DNA of 64,000 nucleotides from Lachnoclostridium sp. UBA903 (GTDB lineage: Bacteria; Bacillota; Clostridia; Lachnospirales; Lachnospiraceae): NCBI GenBank assembly GCA_002294045.1, contig DBEP01000009.1, forward strand, positions 96,857-160,856, written 5' to 3'. Of the stretch, positions 26,880-35,208 are shown in pieces. The position numbers and the translations under genes were made by a program. The notes under the pieces were generated by a model that worked only from the letters and a program-made list of their open reading frames with translations, searched no databases and was not told the DNA's origin. How positions within the stretch are numbered: the first letter of the stretch is position 1; every line of letters begins with the position of its first letter.

Positions 26880-28430
26880 ATGATAGATATAAAAAATGTG
26901 ACAATTTCTAAAAAAGAAAATAACAGATTACTGTTGAAGGATTTTAGTTTTACACTGAATCAGGGAGACAGGGCCGTAATAATAGGAGAAGAAGGAAACG
27001 GCAAGAGCACGCTGTTAAAATTCATTTATGACAGGACCATGCTGGACGGATATTGCGATTACTCCGGACAGATAACAGGAAGTAATAAACTTGGCTATCT
27101 GGAACAGGAAATGGAAGAAAAATGGTTAAACAGCACGGTTGTCGAATTCTTATCCGATGTGGATGTTTATAGCTGTTCCGACCCGAGGATATGGACAATG
27201 AATATGGATACGTCGCTCTTTGGCAGTAACCAGCTCATGAAAACCCTTTCCGGAGGTGAAAAGGTAAAGCTCCGGCTCATAAAATTACTGGCAGAGGAGC
27301 CGGATATCCTTTTATTGGATGAACCGACCAACGATTTGGATATCCATACCTTAGAATGGCTGGAGGATTTTATTAATCATTCCAAATGCCCCGTATTATA
27401 CGTATCCCATGATGAGGCCATGATAGAAAATACGGCCAATGTCATAATTCATCTGGAACAGGCAAAGAAAAAAACCGAGCCCCGCCATACAGTAGCTTAC
27501 ATGGGGTATAAAGAATATGCGGAAAAACGGTTAAACAATCTGCAAAAGCAGGAAATGGTTGCCAGGAAGCAGAGGGAAGATTATAAAAAGCAGATGCAGC
27601 GCTGGCAGCAGATATACAATAAAGTGGATAACCGGCAGGATACCATATCAAGAGGGAACCCGGCGGGAGGCAGGTTATTGAAAAAGAAGATGAAGAATCT
27701 GCTGTCCCAGGAAAAACGTATTGAAAAAAAGACGGAAGAATTTCTGGATATACCGGATGTGGAAGAGGCAATTTTGTTTGATTTTCCGGAAGGCATACGG
27801 ATACCCAACGGTAAAAAAGTACTGGAGTATTACGCGGATACCTTAAAGGTTAATAATAACGGGGAAGAGATAATTCTGGCCGAGCATATCTTTCTGCGGG
27901 TAACAGGGCCGGAGCATATCGCTATTATCGGAGATAACGGTATCGGTAAAACCACATTCCTCCACGGTGTGGCAGAGGAACTGCTTATACGCAGGGATAT
28001 AAAAGCCGGATATATGCCCCAGAACTATGAAGAGGTACTTGATTATAATACCTTCCCCGTTGATTACCTGGTTGCCAGCGGGCAGAAGGAGGATATTACG
28101 AAAGCCTTTACCTATATGGGCGGAATGAAGTTTACCAGAGAGGAAATGGAGCATAAAACCGGTGAACTAAGCGGCGGGCAGAAGGCTAAGCTGATACTGC
28201 TGAAGCTGATTCTTGACGGCTGTAATGTCCTGGTTCTGGATGAGCCCACAAGAAATCTGAGTCCCCTGTCCAATCCGATTATCCGCAGGGTATTATCTGA
28301 ATATGGCGGAACCATAATCAGTATTACACACGACAGAAAATATATAGAAGAAGCGGCGACTGCCGTATATGAATTCACAAAGTCCGGTTTGCGAAAAATT
28401 GATAAGGAAGAAAAGGGGTACTTTTCGTAG
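26880..28430 (+). CDS. ABC-F family ATPase (possible ribosome protection protein)
   Basis: A 516-residue protein with two ABC domains and no membrane part. Domain 1 has Walker A GEEGNGKST, signature LSGGEKVKLRL and Walker B ILLLDEPTND. A charged linker (about 215-300) follows. Domain 2 has GDNGIGKTT, LSGGQKAKLIL and VLVLDEPTRNLSPLSNP. ABC-F proteins act on the ribosome; some relieve antibiotic stalling. The start at 26880 has AGAAGGAAGG upstream; an ATG at 26847, overlapping the leader stop, would add 11 residues. Whether it gives resistance or has a housekeeping role cannot be read directly. Confidence 0.88.
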   Translation: MIDIKNVTISKKENNRLLLKDFSFTLNQGDRAVIIGEEGNGKSTLLKFIYDRTMLDGYCDYSGQITGSNKLGYLEQEMEEKWLNSTVVEFLSDVDVYSCSDPRIWTMNMDTSLFGSNQLMKTLSGGEKVKLRLIKLLAEEPDILLLDEPTNDLDIHTLEWLEDFINHSKCPVLYVSHDEAMIENTANVIIHLEQAKKKTEPRHTVAYMGYKEYAEKRLNNLQKQEMVARKQREDYKKQMQRWQQIYNKVDNRQDTISRGNPAGGRLLKKKMKNLLSQEKRIEKKTEEFLDIPDVEEAILFDFPEGIRIPNGKKVLEYYADTLKVNNNGEEIILAEHIFLRVTGPEHIAIIGDNGIGKTTFLHGVAEELLIRRDIKAGYMPQNYEEVLDYNTFPVDYLVASGQKEDITKAFTYMGGMKFTREEMEHKTGELSGGQKAKLILLKLILDGCNVLVLDEPTRNLSPLSNPIIRRVLSEYGGTIISITHDRKYIEEAATAVYEFTKSGLRKIDKEEKGYFS

Positions 28431-28472
28431 TTTATTTCCCGGTCCGTATCTGCTGTGAGCTGTTCCAACTCC

Positions 28473-29369
28473 CTATTTATTAATATGTTTGCGGGAAAAA
28501 GTTTCACGGTATTGTGAGGGGGTTATACCTTCAATTTTCTTAAAAACCTTCATAAAAAGCTTTTCATCCTGGAAACCGCATAGCTTGCCGATGATACGAA
28601 CTTTTAAAGTGATGTCATTGGTCAGAAGGTTTTTGGATATGGCTATGCGTGTACGGTTTATGTAATTTATTAAGGGATAGCCGGTATACTTTTTGAACAG
28701 GCTGGAAAGATAGGTGGGATTATAGCCGAACATCTCCGATAAGCCCTGGACGGTAAGAGGCTGATTGTAATAAAGACGTATCCATTCAATAATGTTAACC
28801 ACTACGGCGGGAATGTTATGTTTGGTTAAATCAGGCATAAAAAGTGACTCCGTGCTTAACTCCAGCAATAAAAAGCTTAAAATATAATGGCAGCGGTAGG
28901 TTGCGGCATAGTTTTCCCTTTTTGCCGTATCCAGCAGCTGTACAAAAAAAAGGGAGGAACGGTTGTCTTCAGGCAGAGAACCGTATTCCGGAAGTATATA
29001 ACTGGACATGGTGTAAGGCGTCTGCGCAGGTCCTGCATTCCAGATTTCCAGGTTTCTCCTTACACTGGAAGGGCTGTAGAATTTATAATCCGGATCCCGG
29101 ACCGTAAAGTGGGTCCAGTAATAGGACAGGGGTTCTTCACTGGGTTTATATCCATAGTGATGCTGTCCGGCAAATAAAATAATAAATTGATTTGGGCCGA
29201 TATCGTAATTGATACCGGCCTGATTAATGTGCAGGGTACCTTTTCTGACAATAATTAACACATGGGAATCTAAGTTCCTGTCGGGATGAATAAAATGGTT
29301 GTTATTTGCCAGATTGCCGCTGGTAAGATAATGTATGGGATACTTTACGTCACTTACTAAATATAACAT
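28473..29369 (-). CDS. AraC-family transcriptional regulator
   Basis: A 298-residue regulator with an N-terminal cupin-like ligand-binding part (IVRKGTLHINQAGINYDI and FIILFAGQHHYGYKPS) and a C-terminal AraC double helix-turn-helix (LTVQGLSEMFGYNPTYLSSLF and IGKLCGFQDEKLFMKVFKKIEG). I prefer the ATG at 29369, spaced from AAAAAGGTGG; a GTG at 29384 is the alternative. It is divergent from the ABC transporter at 29620 and probably controls it in response to an arabinose-containing oligosaccharide. Confidence 0.9.
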   Translation of the reverse strand: MLYLVSDVKYPIHYLTSGNLANNNHFIHPDRNLDSHVLIIVRKGTLHINQAGINYDIGPNQFIILFAGQHHYGYKPSEEPLSYYWTHFTVRDPDYKFYSPSSVRRNLEIWNAGPAQTPYTMSSYILPEYGSLPEDNRSSLFFVQLLDTAKRENYAATYRCHYILSFLLLELSTESLFMPDLTKHNIPAVVVNIIEWIRLYYNQPLTVQGLSEMFGYNPTYLSSLFKKYTGYPLINYINRTRIAISKNLLTNDITLKVRIIGKLCGFQDEKLFMKVFKKIEGITPSQYRETFSRKHINK

Positions 29370-29619
29370 ATGGGATTTGACCACCTTTTTTGTGAATTGG
29401 GGAGTTGTAACGCTAATTTACCTATATTATTATTATACCATAACATATGTACATATTGTTAAAAATAATTTGTTCAGTTCAAATTTAATCAGCATTATGA
29501 CGGTAAAAAGTCTATAATGTCATGTTAAATCAACTTATTTTTACAGAATAATGCAATGGCAGAATATTGTCGTATCAGGTTAATATATGGGAAATGGACT
29601 CATTAGGAGGAGGTTTTTT

Positions 29620-30951
29620 ATGAAATTTAAAAAGGTATTGGCAGCGGGTTTTATAATTGTCATAGCAGCCGTTTTCGTAGCAGGCTGCAGCAGTAAAAAT
29701 AAAACAGCAGATTCAAATTCAGGAGCGGCGTCGGCGGACAATGGGGAAACCGTAACCTTGAATTTTATAGGATGGGAAGCGAGCCCGTTAGAAACGGCCG
29801 CGGTGGAAGACGGCATAGCAATTTTTGTAAAAGAACATCCCGGTATTAAAGTAAATTATACACCCGGTCTGGCGGGAAGTGAATACAATGCCAAGCTTTT
29901 AACTGCGGCGGCATCCAATTCCATGCCCGATGTCATGTTTATGATGGCAAACGCTTACAGACAATTCGTATCAAAAGGCGCTCTGTTGGAAATTACCGAT
30001 AAATTTAATGAGGAATTTCCGCTGGATGACTTTATCGATTCTTCCAGAACCATTATGAGTATAGGCGGCAAGGTTTACGGGGTTTCCTCCTGTACGGTAT
30101 CTCCGATTCTGTATTACAACAAAGATGTTTTTGATGAGGCGGGAGTTGATTATCCCAGCTCCGATCCGGCGTCCTCCTGGACAATGGACGAATTCAGGGA
30201 GGTGGCTAAGAAACTGACCACGGATGATATTTATGGTTGCTATGGCTTGGAAACGGTTGCGGATACCCTTGCGGCGCAGATTATTTCAAACGGCGGTTCC
30301 AGATATTCCGCCGATTATAAGACCAGTACCATGAACACGCCGGAAGTAAAAGAGGTACTGGAAATCATTAAGGCAGTCCGCGTTGAGGACGGTTCCGCAC
30401 CGGACGCGACGACCCTGGACAGCGTAGGAATGACAGCGGTACAGATGCTTGAAACCGGTAAAGTAGCCATGCTGATAGACGGCTCATGGTCCTTACAGGA
30501 ACTGGCCGCCTCCGGGATGAATGTGGGTATGGCTCCCCTGCCCTCCTATGGAGAGGTACTAACCACCGGCCAGGCACATCTGCATTGCGTAGCCGCAGGA
30601 ACAAAATATCCGGAACAGGCATGGGAATTCGTTAAATTCTTATCCAGCCTGGATTACCAGGGCTCTCTGGTTAGTTCAGGACTCTGGATGCCCAACCGTA
30701 AATCCATGTATGAAGAAGAAATGGTAGCAAAATGGTATAAGGAAGAGGTTCATGGCGACAGTTACAAAAACATGCTGGATTATTTCCAGAAAGCTGTGGT
30801 AGACCCCGCAGCCCTTCAATATTCCTCAAAATGCAGTGATATTATTTCCGAAGAGACGAAATTGTATTTCACCGATGCCCAGGACATTGATGCAACCTTA
30901 CAGAATATCGACAAAAAATCCGATGAAGCAATTTCAGAAGCTTTAGAATAG
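29620..30951 (+). CDS. Sugar ABC transporter substrate-binding lipoprotein
   Basis: A 443-residue family-1 solute-binding protein with a lipoprotein signal (MKFKKVLAAGFIIVIAAVFV then AGC, Cys at about 23) and a polar Ser/Asn tether. The core has FIGWEASPLETAAVEDGIAI, NSMPDVMFMMANAYRQFVSK and VYGVSSCTVSPILYYNK. The start at 29620 follows AGGAGGAGG; an in-frame ATG at 29587 lies before that site and is unlikely. The downstream genes (two permeases, GH127) suggest beta-arabinofuranoside oligosaccharides as ligand. Confidence 0.92.
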   Translation: MKFKKVLAAGFIIVIAAVFVAGCSSKNKTADSNSGAASADNGETVTLNFIGWEASPLETAAVEDGIAIFVKEHPGIKVNYTPGLAGSEYNAKLLTAAASNSMPDVMFMMANAYRQFVSKGALLEITDKFNEEFPLDDFIDSSRTIMSIGGKVYGVSSCTVSPILYYNKDVFDEAGVDYPSSDPASSWTMDEFREVAKKLTTDDIYGCYGLETVADTLAAQIISNGGSRYSADYKTSTMNTPEVKEVLEIIKAVRVEDGSAPDATTLDSVGMTAVQMLETGKVAMLIDGSWSLQELAASGMNVGMAPLPSYGEVLTTGQAHLHCVAAGTKYPEQAWEFVKFLSSLDYQGSLVSSGLWMPNRKSMYEEEMVAKWYKEEVHGDSYKNMLDYFQKAVVDPAALQYSSKCSDIISEETKLYFTDAQDIDATLQNIDKKSDEAISEALE

Positions 30952-30995
30952 CTTTATTGTTCTGAAATGCCGCTAATAAACGGCATCCTGACCAA

Positions 30996-31140
30996 GGCTG
31001 AAAGAAAATAAAAGGAAGAAAGGAAAGCCGCATTATGATTCTTTCAGCCTGTTTTATCAATAAAATGTCCGCAGCAGGGCAATTTATTGCATGTGGCAGT
31101 ATCGCAAGCTTGCTTGCGATATGCAATGGGTATAAAAATG
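30996..31140 (+). ncRNA. MQWV leader element, copy B (inside the transport operon)
   Basis: P1 pairs GGCTGAAAGAA (30996-31006) with TTCTTTCAGCC (31039-31049). The pseudoknot pairs GCCGCA (31027-31032) with TGTGGC (31092-31097, one G-U). An optional hairpin lies between them (CAATAAA / TTTATTG). P3 is ATCGCAAG-CTTG-CTTGCGAT (31101-31120). The tail ATGCAATGGGTATAAAAATG ends on the permease start. It separates the binding-protein gene from the permease genes. Confidence 0.75.
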
Positions 31141-32043
31141 AAAGCAGTTGCTGTTCCGAAAAAGAAACCAGGCAAGCTTTTTAATGATGCAAAATGGGCC
31201 TGGGTAATGCTGCTGCCGAATATCGTAGGATTTTTTATGTTTATGCTGATACCGGTTGTGGCAACCTTTTTATTGAGTTTTACAAAATATGATATGCTTA
31301 CCAAACCGAAATTTGTGGGGCTTAGAAATTATATTGACATGGTACGTGACCCTGTCGTATGGCAGGTTACGGGCAATACCGTTTTGTATACGGTAATTAC
31401 CGTTCCGATTGGCATGTGCCTGTCCTTATTGCTGGCAGTTGCCCTGGACCAGAAAATCGGGCTGAAACGGTTTTACCGGGCGGCGTTCTTTCTGCCCTCC
31501 ATTACTTCCATGGTTGTAATATCCATTGTGTGGCAGTGGATTTATAATCCGGAATTCGGCCTTCTGAATTATGGCTTATCCCTGCTGGGGCTTCCCAAAG
31601 GGAAATGGCTTATCGATGTCCGGACATCCCTGGTATCCATTGCCATCGTGGGCATATGGAAACGGCTGGGTTATGATATGATTATATTTTTATCCGGCCT
31701 TCAGGGAATTTCCAATACTTATTATGAAGCCGCCAAACTGGACGGAGCCGGTAAGTTACAGCAGTTCAAATATATTACGATACCAATGTTAAAGCCTACC
31801 ACTTTTTTTGTGTTTATTATGGCAATTATCAATTCCTTCCAGGTATTCGACCAGGTGATGCTGATGACATCCGGCGGACCCGGCAGATCCTCCTCCGTAT
31901 TGGTACATTATCTGTATCAGAATGCATTCCAGTATTTTAAATTAGGCTATGCCTGTGCCATAGCTTACCTTCTTTTTGCAATCGTAATGATTATAACGGC
32001 CGTTAATTTAAAAATGGAAAAAAGTATGAGAGAAATCTATTAA
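31138..32043 (+). CDS. Sugar ABC transporter permease (MalF/UgpA type)
   Basis: A 301-residue permease with about six TM helices and the EAA loop EAAKLDGAGKLQQFKYITIPMLKP. There is no AGGAGG site. The start is supplied by the MQWV element; the ATG at 31138 gives MKAVAVPKKKPGK and the in-frame ATG at 31126 would add MGIK. It forms a heteromer with the next gene product. Confidence 0.9.
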   Translation: MKAVAVPKKKPGKLFNDAKWAWVMLLPNIVGFFMFMLIPVVATFLLSFTKYDMLTKPKFVGLRNYIDMVRDPVVWQVTGNTVLYTVITVPIGMCLSLLLAVALDQKIGLKRFYRAAFFLPSITSMVVISIVWQWIYNPEFGLLNYGLSLLGLPKGKWLIDVRTSLVSIAIVGIWKRLGYDMIIFLSGLQGISNTYYEAAKLDGAGKLQQFKYITIPMLKPTTFFVFIMAIINSFQVFDQVMLMTSGGPGRSSSVLVHYLYQNAFQYFKLGYACAIAYLLFAIVMIITAVNLKMEKSMREIY

Positions 32044-32054
32044 GGAGGAAAGCT

Positions 32055-32888
32055 ATGTCAAATAAAATGAAAAACAGAATTGTAAAAATCATAGCACATG
32101 GTATACTTATTTTTGGTTCCTTTTTAATGCTTGTACCCTTTCTTTGGATGCTGTCCTCCTCTTTTAAGGATTTAGGTGAAGTATTTATTTTTCCGCCGAA
32201 GATTTTTGGAAAGCGGCTGGTTTGGGAAAACTATGCCAATATTTCCTCCCGCTTTGATTATTTTGCATACTTTATGAATAGTATTAAGGTATCTGCCTGG
32301 GTGGTTTTCTTTCAGGTATTTACCTCCGCACTGGCGGGCTACGTATTTGCAAGACTGAATTTTAAAGGCAGGGACCGTATTTTTATGCTTTATCTGGGGA
32401 CTATGATGATTCCTTTCCATGTAACGGTCATAACGAATTTTCTGCAGATGTCCGCTTACGGCCTGGTAAATACCCTATGGTCCCTGATGATACCTCCCAT
32501 GGTGTCCGCTTTCGGAACCTTCTTAATGAGGCAGTTTTTTATAACGGTGCCCAGGGAATTAGACGAAGCTGCAAAAATTGACGGCTGCAATCCCTTTCAG
32601 ATTTTTATCCGGATTCTTCTGCCCATGGCTAAATCCACCATAGCTACCCTGGTGATTTTCTGCTTCATGAATACCTGGAATGACTATTTTACACCGCTGA
32701 TTTACATTAATAATTCAGCTAAATATACCCTGCCCCTGGGCCTGGCAAGCATGAAGGGCATGTATTCCACCGACTGGCCGGTGCTTATGGCATCTTCCAC
32801 CATTGCGGTACTTCCGGTTCTATTTGTTTTCCTGTTTGCACAGGATGCCTTTGTAAAAGGCGTCATGTTGTCAGGGATGAAAGACTGA
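32055..32888 (+). CDS. Sugar ABC transporter permease (MalG/UgpE type)
   Basis: A 277-residue permease with six predicted TM helices and the EAA loop LDEAAKIDGCNPFQIFIRILLP. It ends FVKGVMLSGMKD, typical of the MalG group. It follows the partner permease by 11 bases with AAGGAGGAAAGCT upstream. No ATPase is encoded here. Confidence 0.93.
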   Translation: MSNKMKNRIVKIIAHGILIFGSFLMLVPFLWMLSSSFKDLGEVFIFPPKIFGKRLVWENYANISSRFDYFAYFMNSIKVSAWVVFFQVFTSALAGYVFARLNFKGRDRIFMLYLGTMMIPFHVTVITNFLQMSAYGLVNTLWSLMIPPMVSAFGTFLMRQFFITVPRELDEAAKIDGCNPFQIFIRILLPMAKSTIATLVIFCFMNTWNDYFTPLIYINNSAKYTLPLGLASMKGMYSTDWPVLMASSTIAVLPVLFVFLFAQDAFVKGVMLSGMKD

Positions 32889-32923
32889 TAAAATTAATAA
32901 TGAAAAAAGATTGGAGTATAGCT

Positions 32924-34858
32924 ATGAAATTAATATCGATGAAAGAAATGAATATGAAAGATAAATTCTTCAATGAATATATGCAGTTAATCCAAAATCA
33001 CGTAATTCCCTATCAGTGGGAAGCTTTAAACGACCGTATCGAAGGGGCGGAGCCCAGTTACGCCATGCAGAATTTCAGGGTTGCGTCCGGAAAGATACCG
33101 GGTAAATTTATGGGGATGGTATTCCAGGACAGTGATGTGTATAAATGGCTGGAAGCCGTCGGATATACTCTGATGCTAAACCCGGATTCCAAACTGGAAC
33201 AAATCGCGGACGGTGCTATCGGTGACATATGTGGGGCGCAGCAGCCGGACGGATATTTAAATACCTATTATATTATTAATGGCTTGGATAAGAGATTCAC
33301 TAATCTAAAGGATAACCATGAATTATATTGTCTGGGGCATATGACGGAGGCGGCGGTTGTGTACTACCAGGCAACGGGCAAGCGTGAATTAATGGATGCG
33401 GCTATCCGTTATATTGACTGCGTAGACAGCATCTTTGGTCCTGAACCGGGCAAACTGCACGGTTATCCGGGTCATGAAGTAATTGAAATGGCTTTGGTCC
33501 GGCTTTATGAAGTGACAAAGGAAAAAAAGCATCTGGCTCTGGCAAAATATTTTATTGACGAACGCGGGAAACAGCCTCTCTTTTTTGAAGAAGAGACTAT
33601 AAGAAATCAGAATAATTTCCATTGGAAGGACAGTTATTTTAAATACCAGTACTACCAGGCCGGAAAGGAAGTCAGACTCCAGGACAAAGCGGAAGGCCAT
33701 GCAGTCCGGGCGGTGTACCTCTACAGCGGTATGGCAGCCGTCTCAAAAGAAACCAAGGACGAGGAATTATTTCACGTATGTGAACGGCTCTGGGATAACA
33801 TAACCAAAAAGCAGATGTATATAACCGGTGCCATCGGCGCTTCCAGCTACGGGGAAGCCTTTACCTTTGATTATGATCTGCCCAATGATACGGTCTATGG
33901 GGAAACCTGTGCGGCAATCGGATTGATTTTCTTTGCAAGGCGAATGTTTGAGATGACAAAAGACAGCAAATATATGGATGTGCTGGAACGGATTTTATTT
34001 AATGGAGCCATCAGCGGTATGTCCCTTGACGGGACTAAGTTTTTCTATGTAAATCCCCTGGAGGTCATTCCGGAAGCCTCTGAAAAAGACCGGAATAAGA
34101 ACCATGTGAAAGTGGAACGCCAGAAGTGGTTCGGGTGTGCCTGCTGTCCGCCCAATATTGCAAGACTGTTATCCTCCATCGGCAGCTATGCTTATACAAA
34201 AACCGAAGACTGCTTTTTTATGAATCTGTATATCGGCAGTGATATTCACACAACCGTAGGAGGGCGGGAAATAGGCATCAAAGTACGTACGGATTACCCG
34301 TGGGACGGGAAAGTGATAATAAGCTTTTCCCAGGAAGAGGAGGCGGAGTATGGCTACGCCATACGGATACCCGGCTGGTGCAAAAATTATGAAATTGCTG
34401 TCAATGGGGAAAGAGTCGGCCAGGAACCGGTGCAGGGTTATGTATATCTGAACCGTACGTGGAAGAAAGATGATGAGATAACCTGCCATTTTAAAATGGA
34501 GGTTGTATTAAATCAGGCTAACCCAAAAGTCAGAGAGGATACAGGCAAAGCGGCCGTATCCAGGGGGCCTTTGGTTTACTGCCTGGAAGAAGCGGATAAC
34601 GGAGCTGATTTACACCGGATACGTATCCGTAAGGATACCGTATTTACGGAACAATATGAAAATAATCTGTTAAAGGGTGTTGTTACTTTGACCTGTGAAG
34701 GCGAGAAACAGACGGCCGCAGGCTGGAACGATGATACCTTGTATCAGCCCTATCAAGAACCGGTTTATGAAAAGAAAACCTTAAAATGGATACCTTATTA
34801 TTCCTGGGCAAACAGAAATCCCGGGGAAATGCTGGTATGGGCAAGGGTGGATTCCTGA
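32924..34858 (+). CDS. Glycoside hydrolase family 127 (beta-L-arabinofuranosidase)
   Basis: A cytoplasmic retaining exo-enzyme of about 644 residues that releases L-arabinose from beta-arabinofuranosides. Its (alpha/alpha)6 barrel carries the zinc/thiolate site known from HypBA1: YGETCAAIG (Glu and Cys) and WFGCACCPPNIARLL (the nucleophilic Cys pair). Other family segments are ICGAQQPDGYLNTYY and HELYCLGHMTEAAVVYY. The start at 32924 follows ATTGGAGTATAGCT; an ATG at 32900 is in frame but has no site. Its place after the permeases indicates that imported oligosaccharides are cut inside the cell. Confidence 0.92.
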   Translation: MKLISMKEMNMKDKFFNEYMQLIQNHVIPYQWEALNDRIEGAEPSYAMQNFRVASGKIPGKFMGMVFQDSDVYKWLEAVGYTLMLNPDSKLEQIADGAIGDICGAQQPDGYLNTYYIINGLDKRFTNLKDNHELYCLGHMTEAAVVYYQATGKRELMDAAIRYIDCVDSIFGPEPGKLHGYPGHEVIEMALVRLYEVTKEKKHLALAKYFIDERGKQPLFFEEETIRNQNNFHWKDSYFKYQYYQAGKEVRLQDKAEGHAVRAVYLYSGMAAVSKETKDEELFHVCERLWDNITKKQMYITGAIGASSYGEAFTFDYDLPNDTVYGETCAAIGLIFFARRMFEMTKDSKYMDVLERILFNGAISGMSLDGTKFFYVNPLEVIPEASEKDRNKNHVKVERQKWFGCACCPPNIARLLSSIGSYAYTKTEDCFFMNLYIGSDIHTTVGGREIGIKVRTDYPWDGKVIISFSQEEEAEYGYAIRIPGWCKNYEIAVNGERVGQEPVQGYVYLNRTWKKDDEITCHFKMEVVLNQANPKVREDTGKAAVSRGPLVYCLEEADNGADLHRIRIRKDTVFTEQYENNLLKGVVTLTCEGEKQTAAGWNDDTLYQPYQEPVYEKKTLKWIPYYSWANRNPGEMLVWARVDS

Positions 34859-34946
34859 AACGGCGGCAGAAGAAAGAAACTGGACTCAGCATAATTACCA
34901 TAAAATTAATATGTCTTGCAAGAATTGAATAGTTTATAATACAAAT

Positions 34947-34979
34947 AAGGGCAGAAGCCGGAAAAAAGGCTCTGCCCTT
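34947..34979. terminator. GGGCAGAAGCC hairpin (family R4), after GH127
   Basis: AAGGGCAGAAGCC pairs with GGCTCTGCCCTT around a poly-A loop. It is almost the same as 13168-13200, including the GTTTATA...ACAAA left flank. It probably ends the transport/GH127 operon. Confidence 0.6.
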
Positions 34980-35083
34980 ATAAACGGTAAAAATAATATG
35001 ATATCTTGTTTGTGCAAAATATTGCAATTTTTTTTGAAAAAAAATGGACTTCAAAAAACAACATTCGTTTTAAAAAAGCTGGT

Positions 35084-35180
35084 ATAATGTCAACAGACAT
35101 TATACCAGCGCCGAACGCAGTGAGTGTGCGTCAACGCCGCAAAGCGCATACCATGGGAGCCTGCGGACATGGTATAGCAG
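35084..35180 (+). repeat. Strong hairpins upstream of the PTS regulator
   Basis: GCTGGTATAATGTC pairs perfectly with GACATTATACCAGC around AACA. A second hairpin, ATACCATG / CATGGTAT, encloses GGAGCCTGCGGA. The 340-base gap between GH127 and the regulator has no gene. The first hairpin contains a TATAAT, so promoter and hairpin may overlap. Confidence 0.45.
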
Positions 35181-35208
35181 ATTTATTATTGTAAAAGGGG
35201 TGAGAGAA

